From contig CAQYCU010000010.1 of NCBI GenBank assembly GCA_948919095.1, positions 30,788 through 37,955 on the forward strand: DNA of 7,168 nt, in the 5' to 3' direction. The translations under genes were made by a program, and so were the position numbers. Origin of the DNA: an uncultured Clostridia bacterium (GTDB taxonomy: Bacteria > Bacillota > Clostridia > TANB77 > CAG-508). This document shows, in pieces, positions 1 to 5,950 of the stretch (position 1 is its first letter; each line of letters begins with the position of its first letter). The notes below the pieces were generated by a model. That model made no database searches, was not told the DNA's origin, and was given only the letters and a program-made list of their open reading frames with translations.

Positions 1-13
1 AAGGAGGTAAAGA

Positions 14-412
14 ATGAACACAACAGACCCAATAGCAGATATGCTAACAAGAATTAGAAATGCCAACACATCAAAACATTCAACTGTTGACATACCAGCA
101 TCAAAAATGAAATCATCTATAGCTCAAATTCTATTAGATGAAGGATATATAAAGTCATTTGAAGAAATAAAAGATGAAAAACAAGGAATTCTTAGAGTTA
201 CTTTAAAATATGACGAAAGTGGAAAAAGAGTAATTTCTGGTTTAAGAAGAATATCAAAACCAGGACTTCGTATATATGTAAATAAAGAAGAAATACCACA
301 AGTTCTTAATGGCCTTGGAATAGCTTTAATTTCAACTTCAAAGGGAATTAAAACTGACAAAAATGCAAGAAAAGAAGGACTTGGTGGAGAAGTATTGGCT
401 TATGTATGGTAA
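14..412 (+). CDS. rpsH: 30S ribosomal protein S8
   Basis: S8 is a primary binder of 16S rRNA that organises the central domain of the small subunit; in E. coli it also represses the spc operon. The 132-residue product has the usual full length. It starts with the typical TDPIADMLTRIRNA segment (residues 4-17) and ends with the family signature STSKGIKTD (107-115) followed by GLGGEVLAYVW (122-132), which forms the rRNA-binding C-terminal domain. The ATG follows an excellent AAGGAGGT at 1-8 by six bases, so the start is secure. The gene just upstream, expected to be rpsN, lies outside the window. rplF follows after 37 bases. Identification is essentially certain from sequence and order. Confidence 0.98.
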   Translation: MNTTDPIADMLTRIRNANTSKHSTVDIPASKMKSSIAQILLDEGYIKSFEEIKDEKQGILRVTLKYDESGKRVISGLRRISKPGLRIYVNKEEIPQVLNGLGIALISTSKGIKTDKNARKEGLGGEVLAYVW

Positions 413-449
413 GCAATTAATGAAATAATAAAAGAAGGAGGCAATCTAA

Positions 450-983
450 ATGTCAAGAATAGGAAATAAACCTATAGCAATACCAGCTGGAGTAACTGTT
501 ACAATAGATGGAAACCACATAGTTGTAAAAGGACCAAAAGGACAATTAGAAAGAGATATTCATCCAAAAGTTACAGCTAAAGTTGATGGAAATGAGATAA
601 AAGTTGAAATAGCTTCAGAACAAGACGGAAACTTACATGGTTTAACAAGAACATTAATCAGTAATATGGTTGAAGGTGTTGAAAAAGAATTTTCAAAAAC
701 TTTACAAATAAATGGTGTTGGTTATAGAGCACAAAAACAAGGAACAAAACTAGTTATGAACTTAGGTTATTCACACCAAGTTACAATGGACCCACCTGAT
801 GGAATTACTTTTGATGTTCCAGACGCTAACACAGTAATAGTTAGAGGAATTGATAAAGAAATAGTTGGTCAAACAGCAGCAGTTGTAAGAACAAAGAGAC
901 CACCAGAGGTATATAAAGGCAAAGGTATTAAATATGATTATGAACATATTAGACGTAAAGAGGGTAAGACAGGTAAGAAATAA
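450..983 (+). CDS. rplF: 50S ribosomal protein L6
   Basis: L6 binds 23S rRNA near the sarcin-ricin loop, at the base of the L7/L12 stalk where elongation factors dock. The 177-residue product is the normal length, with two repeated L6 alpha-beta domains (about 1-82 and 83-177). It begins MSRIGNKPIAIPAGV and carries the family signature PEVYKGKGI at 152-160, followed by the basic tail RRKEGKTGKK. The ribosome binding site AGGAGG at 436-441 is eight bases from the ATG. It sits between rpsH and rplR as in the standard spc operon and is expected to be cotranscribed with them. Nothing unusual is seen. Confidence 0.98.
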   Translation: MSRIGNKPIAIPAGVTVTIDGNHIVVKGPKGQLERDIHPKVTAKVDGNEIKVEIASEQDGNLHGLTRTLISNMVEGVEKEFSKTLQINGVGYRAQKQGTKLVMNLGYSHQVTMDPPDGITFDVPDANTVIVRGIDKEIVGQTAAVVRTKRPPEVYKGKGIKYDYEHIRRKEGKTGKK

Positions 984-1005
984 TAGAAAGGAGTTATAGT
1001 AGACT

Positions 1006-1365
1006 ATGGTTTCACAAACAGATAGAAAGTTTGAAAGAAAAAGAAGACATATAAGAGTTCGTAGAAAAATATCTGGAACAGCTGAATGTCCAAGACTATG
1101 TGTTTTCAGAAGCAATAAAGGTATATATGTACAATTAATAGATGACGTAGCAGGAAATACATTAGCTCAAGCATCAACTTTAGACAAAGAAGTAAAAACA
1201 AAGCACTCAAACAAAGAAGCTGCAAAAGAAGTTGGAGCATTAATTGCAAAAAGAGCTAAAGAAAAGAAAATAGAAACAGTTGTATTTGATAGAAGTGGTT
1301 ATATTTACCACGGGGTAGTAAAAGAATTAGCTGAAAGTGCAAGAGAAGGTGGACTTAAATTTTAA
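1006..1365 (+). CDS. rplR: 50S ribosomal protein L18
   Basis: L18 binds 5S rRNA and, with L5 and in some bacteria L25, docks it on the central protuberance of the large subunit. The 119-residue product is the usual size. The arginine- and lysine-rich N-terminus (residues 7-22) is the flexible RNA-binding tail. The core motifs are SGTAECPRLCVFRSNKGIY (23-41) and the C-terminal FDRSGYIYHG with AREGGLKF. The ribosome binding site AAAGGAG at 987-993 is 12 bases from the ATG, a rather long spacing, but no better in-frame start exists and the protein begins at the family position. The gap after rplF is 22 bases. Confidence 0.97.
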   Translation: MVSQTDRKFERKRRHIRVRRKISGTAECPRLCVFRSNKGIYVQLIDDVAGNTLAQASTLDKEVKTKHSNKEAAKEVGALIAKRAKEKKIETVVFDRSGYIYHGVVKELAESAREGGLKF

Positions 1366-1383
1366 GAGAAGGAGGGAAGACAA

Positions 1384-1887
1384 GTGCAAGAAAGAAAAGA
1401 AAGACAAGAAGACGATGGATTAAATGAAAAAGTTGTTGCTATCAACAGAGTAGCAAAAGTTGTTAAAGGTGGTAGAACATTTAGATTTAGTGCAGTTGTT
1501 GTTGTTGGAGATGGTAAAGGACATGTAGGCGTAGGAAATGGAAAAGCAGCTGAAGTTCCAGATGCAATCAAAAAAGCAATTGAAGATGCTAAGAAGAATT
1601 TAATTGAAGTTCCAATAGTCGGAACAACAGTACCACACGAATATATTGGTAAATTTGGTAGCGCAAGTGTTTTAATAAAACCAGCTGTTGAAGGTACAGG
1701 ACTTATTACTGGAGGAAGCGTTAGACCAGTTCTAGAACTTGCAGGTTATAGAGATGTTAGAACTAAAATATTAGGAACTAATAATCCAAGAAACTGTGTA
1801 TATGCTACATTAGAAGGATTAAAGAGCATGGAAACAGTTGAACAAGTTGCTAGAAAAAGAGGACTAAAAGTAGAAGACATAATATAA
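1384..1887 (+). CDS. rpsE: 30S ribosomal protein S5
   Basis: S5 lies near the mRNA entry channel and the decoding centre of the 30S subunit and helps control decoding accuracy. The 167-residue product has the usual length. An N-terminal double-stranded-RNA-binding fold (about 14-77) contains the signature region GGRTFRFSAVVVVGDGKGHV (29-48). The C-terminal domain includes the glycine-rich GTGLITGGSVRPVLELAG (104-121). Translation starts at GTG, eight bases after AAGGAGG (1369-1375), and this gives the family N-terminus. Two consecutive stops (TAA TAA, 1885-1890) end the gene. rpmD (L30) would normally come next; here rplO follows after 53 bases. Confidence 0.98.
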   Translation: MQERKERQEDDGLNEKVVAINRVAKVVKGGRTFRFSAVVVVGDGKGHVGVGNGKAAEVPDAIKKAIEDAKKNLIEVPIVGTTVPHEYIGKFGSASVLIKPAVEGTGLITGGSVRPVLELAGYRDVRTKILGTNNPRNCVYATLEGLKSMETVEQVARKRGLKVEDII

Positions 1888-1940
1888 TAAAATTTAAGAA
1901 TAAAGAACTATAAATAAAAAACAAGGAGGTGTAATCCATA

Positions 1941-2378
1941 ATGAAATTAGACGAATTAAAACCATCACAAAAAAGACAAGGAAAACTTAGAGTTGGACGT
2001 GGAATAGGCTCAGGACTTGGAAAAACTTCAGGAAGAGGACATAAAGGACAAAAAGCAAGATCTGGCGGTGGAGTAAGACGTGGATTCGAAGGTGGTCAAA
2101 CACCATTATATAGAAGATTACCAAAAAGAGGATTCAATAATGCAGAATTCGCCAAAGACTATGTAGAAGTTACTTTGACAATGTTAAATAAAGCTACAAC
2201 TGATACAGTAGATGCTGAAAGCCTAATAAAAGACGGAATAATATCTAAAGCAAAAGATGGAATAGTAATAATTGCAACTGGAAAATTAGACAAAAAATTA
2301 ACCGTAAAAGCTAAGAGATTTACTAAAAATGCAAAAGAACAAATCGAAGCTTTAGGTGGAAAGACAGAGGTGATTTAG
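1941..2378 (+). CDS. rplO: 50S ribosomal protein L15
   Basis: L15 is a late-assembly protein of the large subunit that reaches far into 23S rRNA. The 145-residue product has the typical two parts. One is a glycine- and arginine-rich extended N-terminus (RVGRGIGSGLGKTSGRGHKG, 17-36, then SGGGVRRGFEGGQTPLYRRL, 41-60) that threads through rRNA. The other is a compact C-terminal domain carrying the family signature around 106-140 (GIVIIATGKLDKKL onward). The ribosome binding site AAGGAGGTG at 1923-1931 precedes the ATG. The 3' end of the gene also encodes the ribosome binding site of secY, and its stop codon abuts the secY start, so the two genes are probably translationally coupled. Confidence 0.98.
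   Translation: MKLDELKPSQKRQGKLRVGRGIGSGLGKTSGRGHKGQKARSGGGVRRGFEGGQTPLYRRLPKRGFNNAEFAKDYVEVTLTMLNKATTDTVDAESLIKDGIISKAKDGIVIIATGKLDKKLTVKAKRFTKNAKEQIEALGGKTEVI
2367..2374 (+). promoter_or_regulatory. Ribosome binding site deciding the TTG start of secY
   Basis: GAGGTGAT lies inside the last codons of rplO and is an eight-base exact match to the Bacillota anti-Shine-Dalgarno complement AAGGAGGTGATC. Its GAGG core ends eight bases before the TTG at 2379, the best spacing for initiation. This selects TTG at 2379 as the secY start although it directly follows the rplO stop codon. Confidence 0.85.
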
Positions 2379-3704
2379 TTGTTTGATACAGTAAAAAACG
2401 CACTAAAAACTCCTGAGATAAGAAAAAAACTATTATACACATTATTGCTTTTAGTAATATTTAGATTAGGTTGTTATATAACAATCCCAATGGTTAATAT
2501 TAGTACATTAGACGGTATTATGTCAGGAAGTCAAAATGGAATAACAGGATTAATAAACATAGTATCAGGAGGAGCATTTGCTAGGTTATCAATATTTGCA
2601 ATGTCAATTACTCCATATATTACAGCATCAATAGTAATTCAACTAATGGCAATGGTAATACCATCATTAGAAAGATTAACTAAAGAAGGTGGAGAAGAAG
2701 GCAGAAAGAAAATTGACAGATATACAAAAATAATATCTTTAGTACTAGCAACTGTTGAAGCATTAGGAATTTATTTCCAATACAAATCAACAGGGATATT
2801 TCTTGAAACAGGAGTAAAAGCTGCATTTATAGTAGTATTATCATTAATTGCAGGAACATCACTACTTATGTGGTTAGGAGATAAAATCACATCAAAAGGT
2901 GTTGGAAATGGAATATCAATGATAATATTTGCAGGTATAGTTTCTAGTGTACCAACAGCATTAAGAACATTATTTGGTTTACTAAATGACAATGGAAGCT
3001 TCAGTACAAAAGGATTAATAATAGCATTACTTATGATTATAGGAGTATTAGTAATGGTAATAGGTGTAATCTTTGTACAATTAGCAGAAAGAAGAATACC
3101 TGTACAATATTCTAAAAAAGTAGTAGGAAGAAGAATGGTTGGAGCACAAAATACACATATTCCAATCAAACCAGCAATGGCAAGCGTTATGCCAATAATA
3201 TTTGCAAGTAGCTTTATGACTTTTCCTGCACTTATTATAGAAATATTTGCACATGATATAGCAAGTCAAACAGGATTTTGGAAAGTAATATATAACTTAT
3301 CAATTGCAACTTCATCTTCAGATGTTGCTTGGCAATACACAATTATAAATGCTATAATCTACTTATTATTAATAGTAGGATTCACATATTTTTACACTTA
3401 TGCTACATTCAATCCAGCAGAAGTTGCAAATAATATAAAACAAAATGGTGGATTTATTCCTGGAATTAGAGCAGGTAAACCAACAGCTGACTATTTATCA
3501 TCAGTTCTATCAAAAGTAGTATTATTTGGTGGAGTATTCTTAGCAGCGGTTGCAATATTACCAATGTTCTTAAAAGGAATAGGTATAAATACTGCATTTA
3601 GTGGATCATCAATATTAATTGTAGTAGGTGTTGCTATTGAATTAAGTCAACAATTACAATCATTACTAGCAATGAAACATTATAAAGGATTTTTAGAGAA
3701 ATAA
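2379..3704 (+). CDS. secY: Protein translocase channel subunit SecY
   Basis: SecY is the pore of the SecYEG channel, through which SecA drives exported proteins and ribosomes insert membrane proteins. The 441-residue product shows about ten membrane segments, near 18-38, 72-94, 117-135, 149-167, 179-200, 213-235, 268-290, 319-341, 376-396 and 405-430. The plug region is around 45-70. The family signatures GCYITIPMVN (31-40) and SITPYITASIVIQLM (76-90) are clear. The cytoplasmic loops that contact SecA and the ribosome are also present: AERRIPVQY (236-244) and GGFIPGIRAGKPT (357-369), with the conserved arginine at 364. The start is TTG with no spacer after rplO, supported by a strong ribosome binding site inside rplO. 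TAA TAG end the gene. Confidence 0.98.
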   Translation: MFDTVKNALKTPEIRKKLLYTLLLLVIFRLGCYITIPMVNISTLDGIMSGSQNGITGLINIVSGGAFARLSIFAMSITPYITASIVIQLMAMVIPSLERLTKEGGEEGRKKIDRYTKIISLVLATVEALGIYFQYKSTGIFLETGVKAAFIVVLSLIAGTSLLMWLGDKITSKGVGNGISMIIFAGIVSSVPTALRTLFGLLNDNGSFSTKGLIIALLMIIGVLVMVIGVIFVQLAERRIPVQYSKKVVGRRMVGAQNTHIPIKPAMASVMPIIFASSFMTFPALIIEIFAHDIASQTGFWKVIYNLSIATSSSDVAWQYTIINAIIYLLLIVGFTYFYTYATFNPAEVANNIKQNGGFIPGIRAGKPTADYLSSVLSKVVLFGGVFLAAVAILPMFLKGIGINTAFSGSSILIVVGVAIELSQQLQSLLAMKHYKGFLEK

Positions 3705-3709
3705 TAGAG

Positions 3710-3750
3710 AAGACGCTTGAAAAGGATAAAATCTTTTTCAAGTTTGTCTT
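3710..3750 (+). repeat. Stem-loop between secY and adk
   Basis: CTTGAAAAGG (3716-3725) pairs with CTTTTTCAAG (3733-3742) over ten positions with one G-U pair, around a seven-base loop. A further five pairs, AAGAC (3710-3714) with GTCTT (3746-3750), lie outside a small internal loop. No T-run follows, so it does not look like a standard intrinsic terminator. An mRNA processing or stabilising site, or a weak attenuator between the secY and adk parts of the transcript, is possible. The hairpin ends 19 bases before the adk ATG and leaves the adk ribosome binding site free. Confidence 0.6.
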
Positions 3751-3769
3751 GGTCTTAGAAGGGAAAATT

Positions 3770-4444
3770 ATGTATATAATAATGTTAGGTGCGCCTGGAA
3801 CAGGAAAAGGAACAATAGGTGCAGAAATATGTAAACATTTCAATTTAAACCATGTTTCAACAGGAGATATATTTAGAGAAGAAATAAGAAATAAAACAGA
3901 ATTAGGACAATTAGCAGAAAGCTATATTTCAAAGGGACAATTAGTACCAGATGAAGTTACAATAAAAATGGTGGAAAACACATTAGATAGAATGGAAGAT
4001 GTTATATTAGACGGATTTCCAAGAACAATAGACCAAGCAAAAGCTTTGAAGGAAATTTTAAGAGGACCAAATAAGAAAGTTACTACTATAACAACAGTAA
4101 TAAACTTAATTGTTCCAGATGAAGACATAATAAAAAGAACTTCAAGCAGAGTAGTTTGTTCAAACAAGAAATGTGGAGCATCATATAACCCAGTATTCTT
4201 ACCACCAAAAGTAGAAGGAATTTGTGATGTATGTGGTTCAGAACTTATAAGAAGAAAAGATGATGAACCAGAAACAATAAAACAAAGACTAGATGTATAT
4301 TATCAAAATACTGAACCTTTAGTAGAATACTATGAAAGTGAAGGAATACTAGAACCAATAAAAGTTGATATCTATTCACCAACAACTAAGGAAGATACAA
4401 CAGCAGAAGCTATAAGAAGAATAGAAAAACATTTGAATAAATAG
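3770..4444 (+). CDS. adk: Adenylate kinase with zinc-binding lid
   Basis: Adenylate kinase catalyses ATP + AMP = 2 ADP in the cytoplasm and balances adenine nucleotides. The 224-residue product is a long-form enzyme. The P-loop GAPGTGKGT spans 7-15, the AMP-binding region 30-60 includes STGDIFREEIR, and DGFPRT is at 81-86. A lid domain (about 127-164) holds four cysteines, C130, C135, C152 and C155, giving CX4C...CX2C, a structural zinc site common in Gram-positive enzymes. DDEPETIKQRL (164-174) supplies late conserved arginine and acidic residues. The ATG at 3770 follows AGAAGGG (3757-3763) and gives the family N-terminus MYIIMLG; a TTG 21 bases upstream only adds an unconserved extension. 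The position after secY is standard. Confidence 0.97.
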   Translation: MYIIMLGAPGTGKGTIGAEICKHFNLNHVSTGDIFREEIRNKTELGQLAESYISKGQLVPDEVTIKMVENTLDRMEDVILDGFPRTIDQAKALKEILRGPNKKVTTITTVINLIVPDEDIIKRTSSRVVCSNKKCGASYNPVFLPPKVEGICDVCGSELIRRKDDEPETIKQRLDVYYQNTEPLVEYYESEGILEPIKVDIYSPTTKEDTTAEAIRRIEKHLNK

Positions 4445-4451
4445 TTTTAAA

Positions 4452-4484
4452 CAAAAGGGGCGCCTTTATGGATAGTCCCTTTTG
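4452..4484 (+). repeat. Stem-loop just after adk
   Basis: CAAAAGGG (4452-4459) pairs perfectly with CCCTTTTG (4477-4484), with a further G-U pair inside and a 15-base loop. It starts eight bases after the adk stop. The only T-run is inside the 3' arm and purines follow, so it is not a canonical terminator on this strand. It may protect the 3' end of an adk message or be a weak pause site. A smaller alternative hairpin, AAAGG with CCTTT around 4454-4467, would compete with it. Confidence 0.5.
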
Positions 4485-4493
4485 GGAAAAGTT

Positions 4494-4618
4494 AGTTTGA
4501 AAAATAATTGCCATTTTACGCAGTGGCTCTTCAATTAAAATCAAATCGATGTACAAAAAGTACGCCTCATTGATTTTAATCTCAATTGCCTAGTAAAATA
4601 ACAATTCTTTTCCAAACT
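4494..4618. repeat. 125-base nested imperfect inverted repeat between adk and map
   Basis: Almost the whole adk-map gap folds on itself. Working inward, the paired blocks are AGTTTG 4494-4499 with 4613-4618, AAAA 4501-4504 with 4608-4611, AATTG 4506-4510 with 4602-4606, ATTTTAC 4513-4519 with 4593-4599, GGC 4525-4527 with 4588-4590, ATTAAAATCAA 4534-4544 with 4570-4580, and TGTAC 4550-4554 with 4560-4564 closing an AAAAA loop. That is about 41 pairs. No T-run follows and no protein is encoded. It could be a small MITE-like insert (TA occurs at both edges, 4493-4494 and 4619-4620) or a structured leader of map. The sequence alone does not decide. Confidence 0.7.
4570..4599 (+). promoter_or_regulatory. 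Weak candidate sigma-A promoter for map
   Basis: TTGATT (4570-4575) and TAAAAT (4594-4599) are separated by 18 bases, matching the sigma-A consensus at 4 of 6 and 5 of 6 positions. They lie inside the 3' arm of the inverted repeat and would start transcription about 30 bases before map. In AT-rich DNA such matches arise often by chance, so this is only a candidate. Confidence 0.25.
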
Positions 4619-4636
4619 TAGAAAGAATGTGAGAAA

Positions 4637-5407
4637 ATGGTAACGATAAAATCAAAATTTGAAATAGAAAAGATGAGAGAAGCTTGTAAAATAGCAAACT
4701 TAGCTCAAAAAGCTGTTGAAAAGGCAATAAAACCTGGCATATCTACATATGATTTAGATAAGATAGCAGAAGAAACAATGAGAGCAAATGGCGCAATACC
4801 AGCAGAAAAGGGATACCCAAGTTATCAAAAGGGCGTTCCTGATTTTCCCGGAGCAATTTGTGCATCAATCAATGATAATATTCTACACGGAATACCATCT
4901 AAATTTGGTATACTACAAGAAGGCGACATAATAAGTATTGACCTTGTAGCATACAAAGATGGATTTAATGGAGATTGTTGTCGTACATATAAAGTTGGAA
5001 AAATAACTGAAGAAGCACAAAATTTGATTAATGTAACAAAACAAGCATTTTTTGAAGGAATAAAATTTGCCAAAAAAGGTAATAGACTTGGTGACATAAG
5101 TCATGCAATAGGCGAATATGTTGAAAAAAATGGTTTTGCAGTAATTAAAGAATTTGAAGGACATGGAATAGGAAGAGAAATGCACGAAGAACCAGGAATT
5201 CCAAACTACGGCAAAGCAGGAAGAGGAATAAGACTAGAACCAGGTATGACTCTTGCTATTGAACCAATGGTTGTAGTTGGTAATCCTGAAATCTATCAAG
5301 GAGAAGATGGGTGGTCAATATGGACTGAAGACGAGAGTTTATCAGCACATTATGAAAATACAATTTTAATTACAGAAAAAGAGCCAGAAATATTGACATT
5401 AGAATAG
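4637..5407 (+). CDS. map: Type I methionine aminopeptidase
   Basis: This enzyme removes the initiator methionine from nascent proteins after deformylation, using two divalent metal ions in a pita-bread fold. The 256-residue product shows the complete active site: H84 in INDNILHGIPS, metal ligands D102 (in SIDLVAYKDG) and D113 (in GDCCRTY), H176 (EGHGIG), the substrate-contacting H183 (MHEEPG), E209 (AIEPM) and E240 (SAHYENT). It lacks an N-terminal zinc-finger extension, so it is the short bacterial form. The ribosome binding site is the poorest of the window (GAAAG 4621-4625, with GTGAG nearer the ATG). A start-stop ATGTGA lies at 4627-4632, just before the true start. It is separated from adk by 192 structured bases. 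The end of the gene carries the -35 box of the next promoter. Confidence 0.97.
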   Translation: MVTIKSKFEIEKMREACKIANLAQKAVEKAIKPGISTYDLDKIAEETMRANGAIPAEKGYPSYQKGVPDFPGAICASINDNILHGIPSKFGILQEGDIISIDLVAYKDGFNGDCCRTYKVGKITEEAQNLINVTKQAFFEGIKFAKKGNRLGDISHAIGEYVEKNGFAVIKEFEGHGIGREMHEEPGIPNYGKAGRGIRLEPGMTLAIEPMVVVGNPEIYQGEDGWSIWTEDESLSAHYENTILITEKEPEILTLE

Positions 5408-5421
5408 ATTTGTTATATAAT
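5393..5421 (+). promoter_or_regulatory. Consensus sigma-A promoter upstream of infA
   Basis: A perfect TTGACA (5393-5398) and a perfect TATAAT (5416-5421) are separated by exactly 17 bases, the full housekeeping consensus. The -35 box lies within the last codons of map, and the -10 box lies just past the map stop. Transcription should start near 5428, giving a 5' leader of about 130 bases before infA and driving infA, rpmJ and perhaps the alpha genes independently of the upstream spc promoter. Confidence 0.85.
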
Positions 5422-5427
5422 ATATTA

Positions 5428-5445
5428 GCTATTGGTATAAATAGC
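5428..5445 (+). repeat. Small hairpin at the predicted 5' end of the infA transcript
   Basis: GCTATT (5428-5433) pairs perfectly with AATAGC (5440-5445) around the loop GGTATA. It begins about seven bases after the -10 box, at the predicted transcription start. A 5'-terminal hairpin of this kind could shield the message from 5'-end-dependent decay. That function is inferred from position only. Confidence 0.5.
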
Positions 5446-5466
5446 AATATTATGCAAACCAAAATT

Positions 5467-5530
5467 GAATTAGTCCGCATCATCGTGTCTTCGTGAATTT
5501 TACAAAGTAAAATTTATGAAGTGCGAATTC
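5467..5530 (+). promoter_or_regulatory. Structured leader element of infA
   Basis: The arms at 5489-5503 and 5507-5521 form a 15-pair stem with two G-U pairs around an AAA loop. Below it CGCA (5476-5479) pairs with TGCG (5522-5525) and GAATT (5467-5471) with AATTC (5526-5530), with bulges of nine and four bases only on the 5' side. No T-run follows, so it is not a terminator. An alternative pairing, TCTTCG (5488-5493) with CGAAGA (5535-5540), would break the main stem and bring structure next to the infA ribosome binding site at 5545-5550. A regulatory role is inferred; I do not recognise a named leader family. Confidence 0.55.
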
Positions 5531-5557
5531 TAAGCGAAGAGAAGAAAGGAAACAAGT

Positions 5558-5776
5558 ATGTCTAAAGAGGATGTAATAGAGGTAGAAGGCGTAGTATCAG
5601 AAGCATTACCTAATACACTATTTAAAGTAAAATTAGAAAATGGACATGAAATATTAGCTCATATCTCAGGAAAATTAAGAATGAATTATATTAAAATTCT
5701 ACCAGGAGATAAAGTTAAAATTGAACTTTCACCTTATGACTTAACAAAGGGAAGAATTACTTGGAGAGCAAAATAG
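5558..5776 (+). CDS. infA: Translation initiation factor IF-1
   Basis: IF-1 binds the A site of the 30S subunit, blocks premature tRNA entry and assists IF-2 and IF-3 during initiation. The 72-residue product is a complete single OB-fold (S1-like) protein of standard length. Family landmarks are KEDVIEVEGVV (3-13), ENGHEILAHISGKLRMNYI (27-45), LPGDKVKIELSPYDL (48-62) and KGRITWR (64-70). The ATG lies seven bases after AAAGGA (5545-5550). It has its own consensus promoter and a folded leader. In many Clostridia a KOW-domain protein gene precedes infA; none is present here. The C-terminus WRAK replaces the more usual YRFK or YRYK, a small variation. Confidence 0.98.
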   Translation: MSKEDVIEVEGVVSEALPNTLFKVKLENGHEILAHISGKLRMNYIKILPGDKVKIELSPYDLTKGRITWRAK

Positions 5777-5840
5777 AGTTATAAAATATTTAAGCTTAGA
5801 TGCAAGTTATAAAAAATATTTAAGCTTAGGCGCGAGTTAT
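5777..5840. repeat. Imperfect tandem repeat between infA and rpmJ
   Basis: Unit one (5777-5804, 28 bases) and unit two (5805-5834, 30 bases) share AGTTATAAAA, then AATATTTAAGCTTAG, and differ by two extra A bases and three substitutions near the end. A third partial copy, AGTTAT, follows at 5835-5840. Each unit contains two overlapping palindromes, AAATATTT and TAAGCTTA, so paired protein-binding sites or a recent slip duplication are both possible. It begins at the base after the infA stop codon. Confidence 0.8.
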
Positions 5841-5849
5841 ACGAGAAAG

Positions 5850-5930
5850 ATGATGAATAATGAGGAAATAGTGCATAAGTATATTTACGAAATTGTAATA
5901 AAATCTGACAAAGTAGAACGAAGCAGATAA
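5850..5930 (+). other. Possible 26-codon small ORF before rpmJ
   Basis: ATG ATG at 5850-5855 opens a short reading frame of 25 or 26 residues (start MNNEEIVHKY, end KVERSR) that stops with TAA at 5928-5930, eight bases before the GGAGG core of the rpmJ ribosome binding site. Only a weak GAGAAAG precedes it, and I recognise no family. It could be a leader peptide translated ahead of rpmJ, a gene remnant, or chance. The open length is not significant by itself. Confidence 0.15.
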
Positions 5931-5950
5931 GATTAAAGGAGGAGATAGAA

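Noticed and set aside
771..1115. Open reading frames on the minus strand, such as this one and others across secY, map and rpsK
   Set aside because: They lie opposite highly conserved genes, lack ribosome binding sites and have no recognisable family; they are shadows of the coding strand.
3716..3742. secY-adk hairpin as an intrinsic terminator
   Set aside because: The right arm is followed by TTTG and then mixed sequence, not a T-run; the T-run is within the stem.
3749..3769. Upstream TTG start for adk adding seven residues
   Set aside because: The added residues are not part of the adenylate kinase family, whose N-terminus matches MYIIMLG from the ATG at 3770, and AGAAGGG is placed for that ATG.
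4445..4636. tRNA or known riboswitch in the adk-map gap
   Set aside because: No cloverleaf, CCA end or T-loop motif is visible, and none of the riboswitch cores I can recognise by eye is present.
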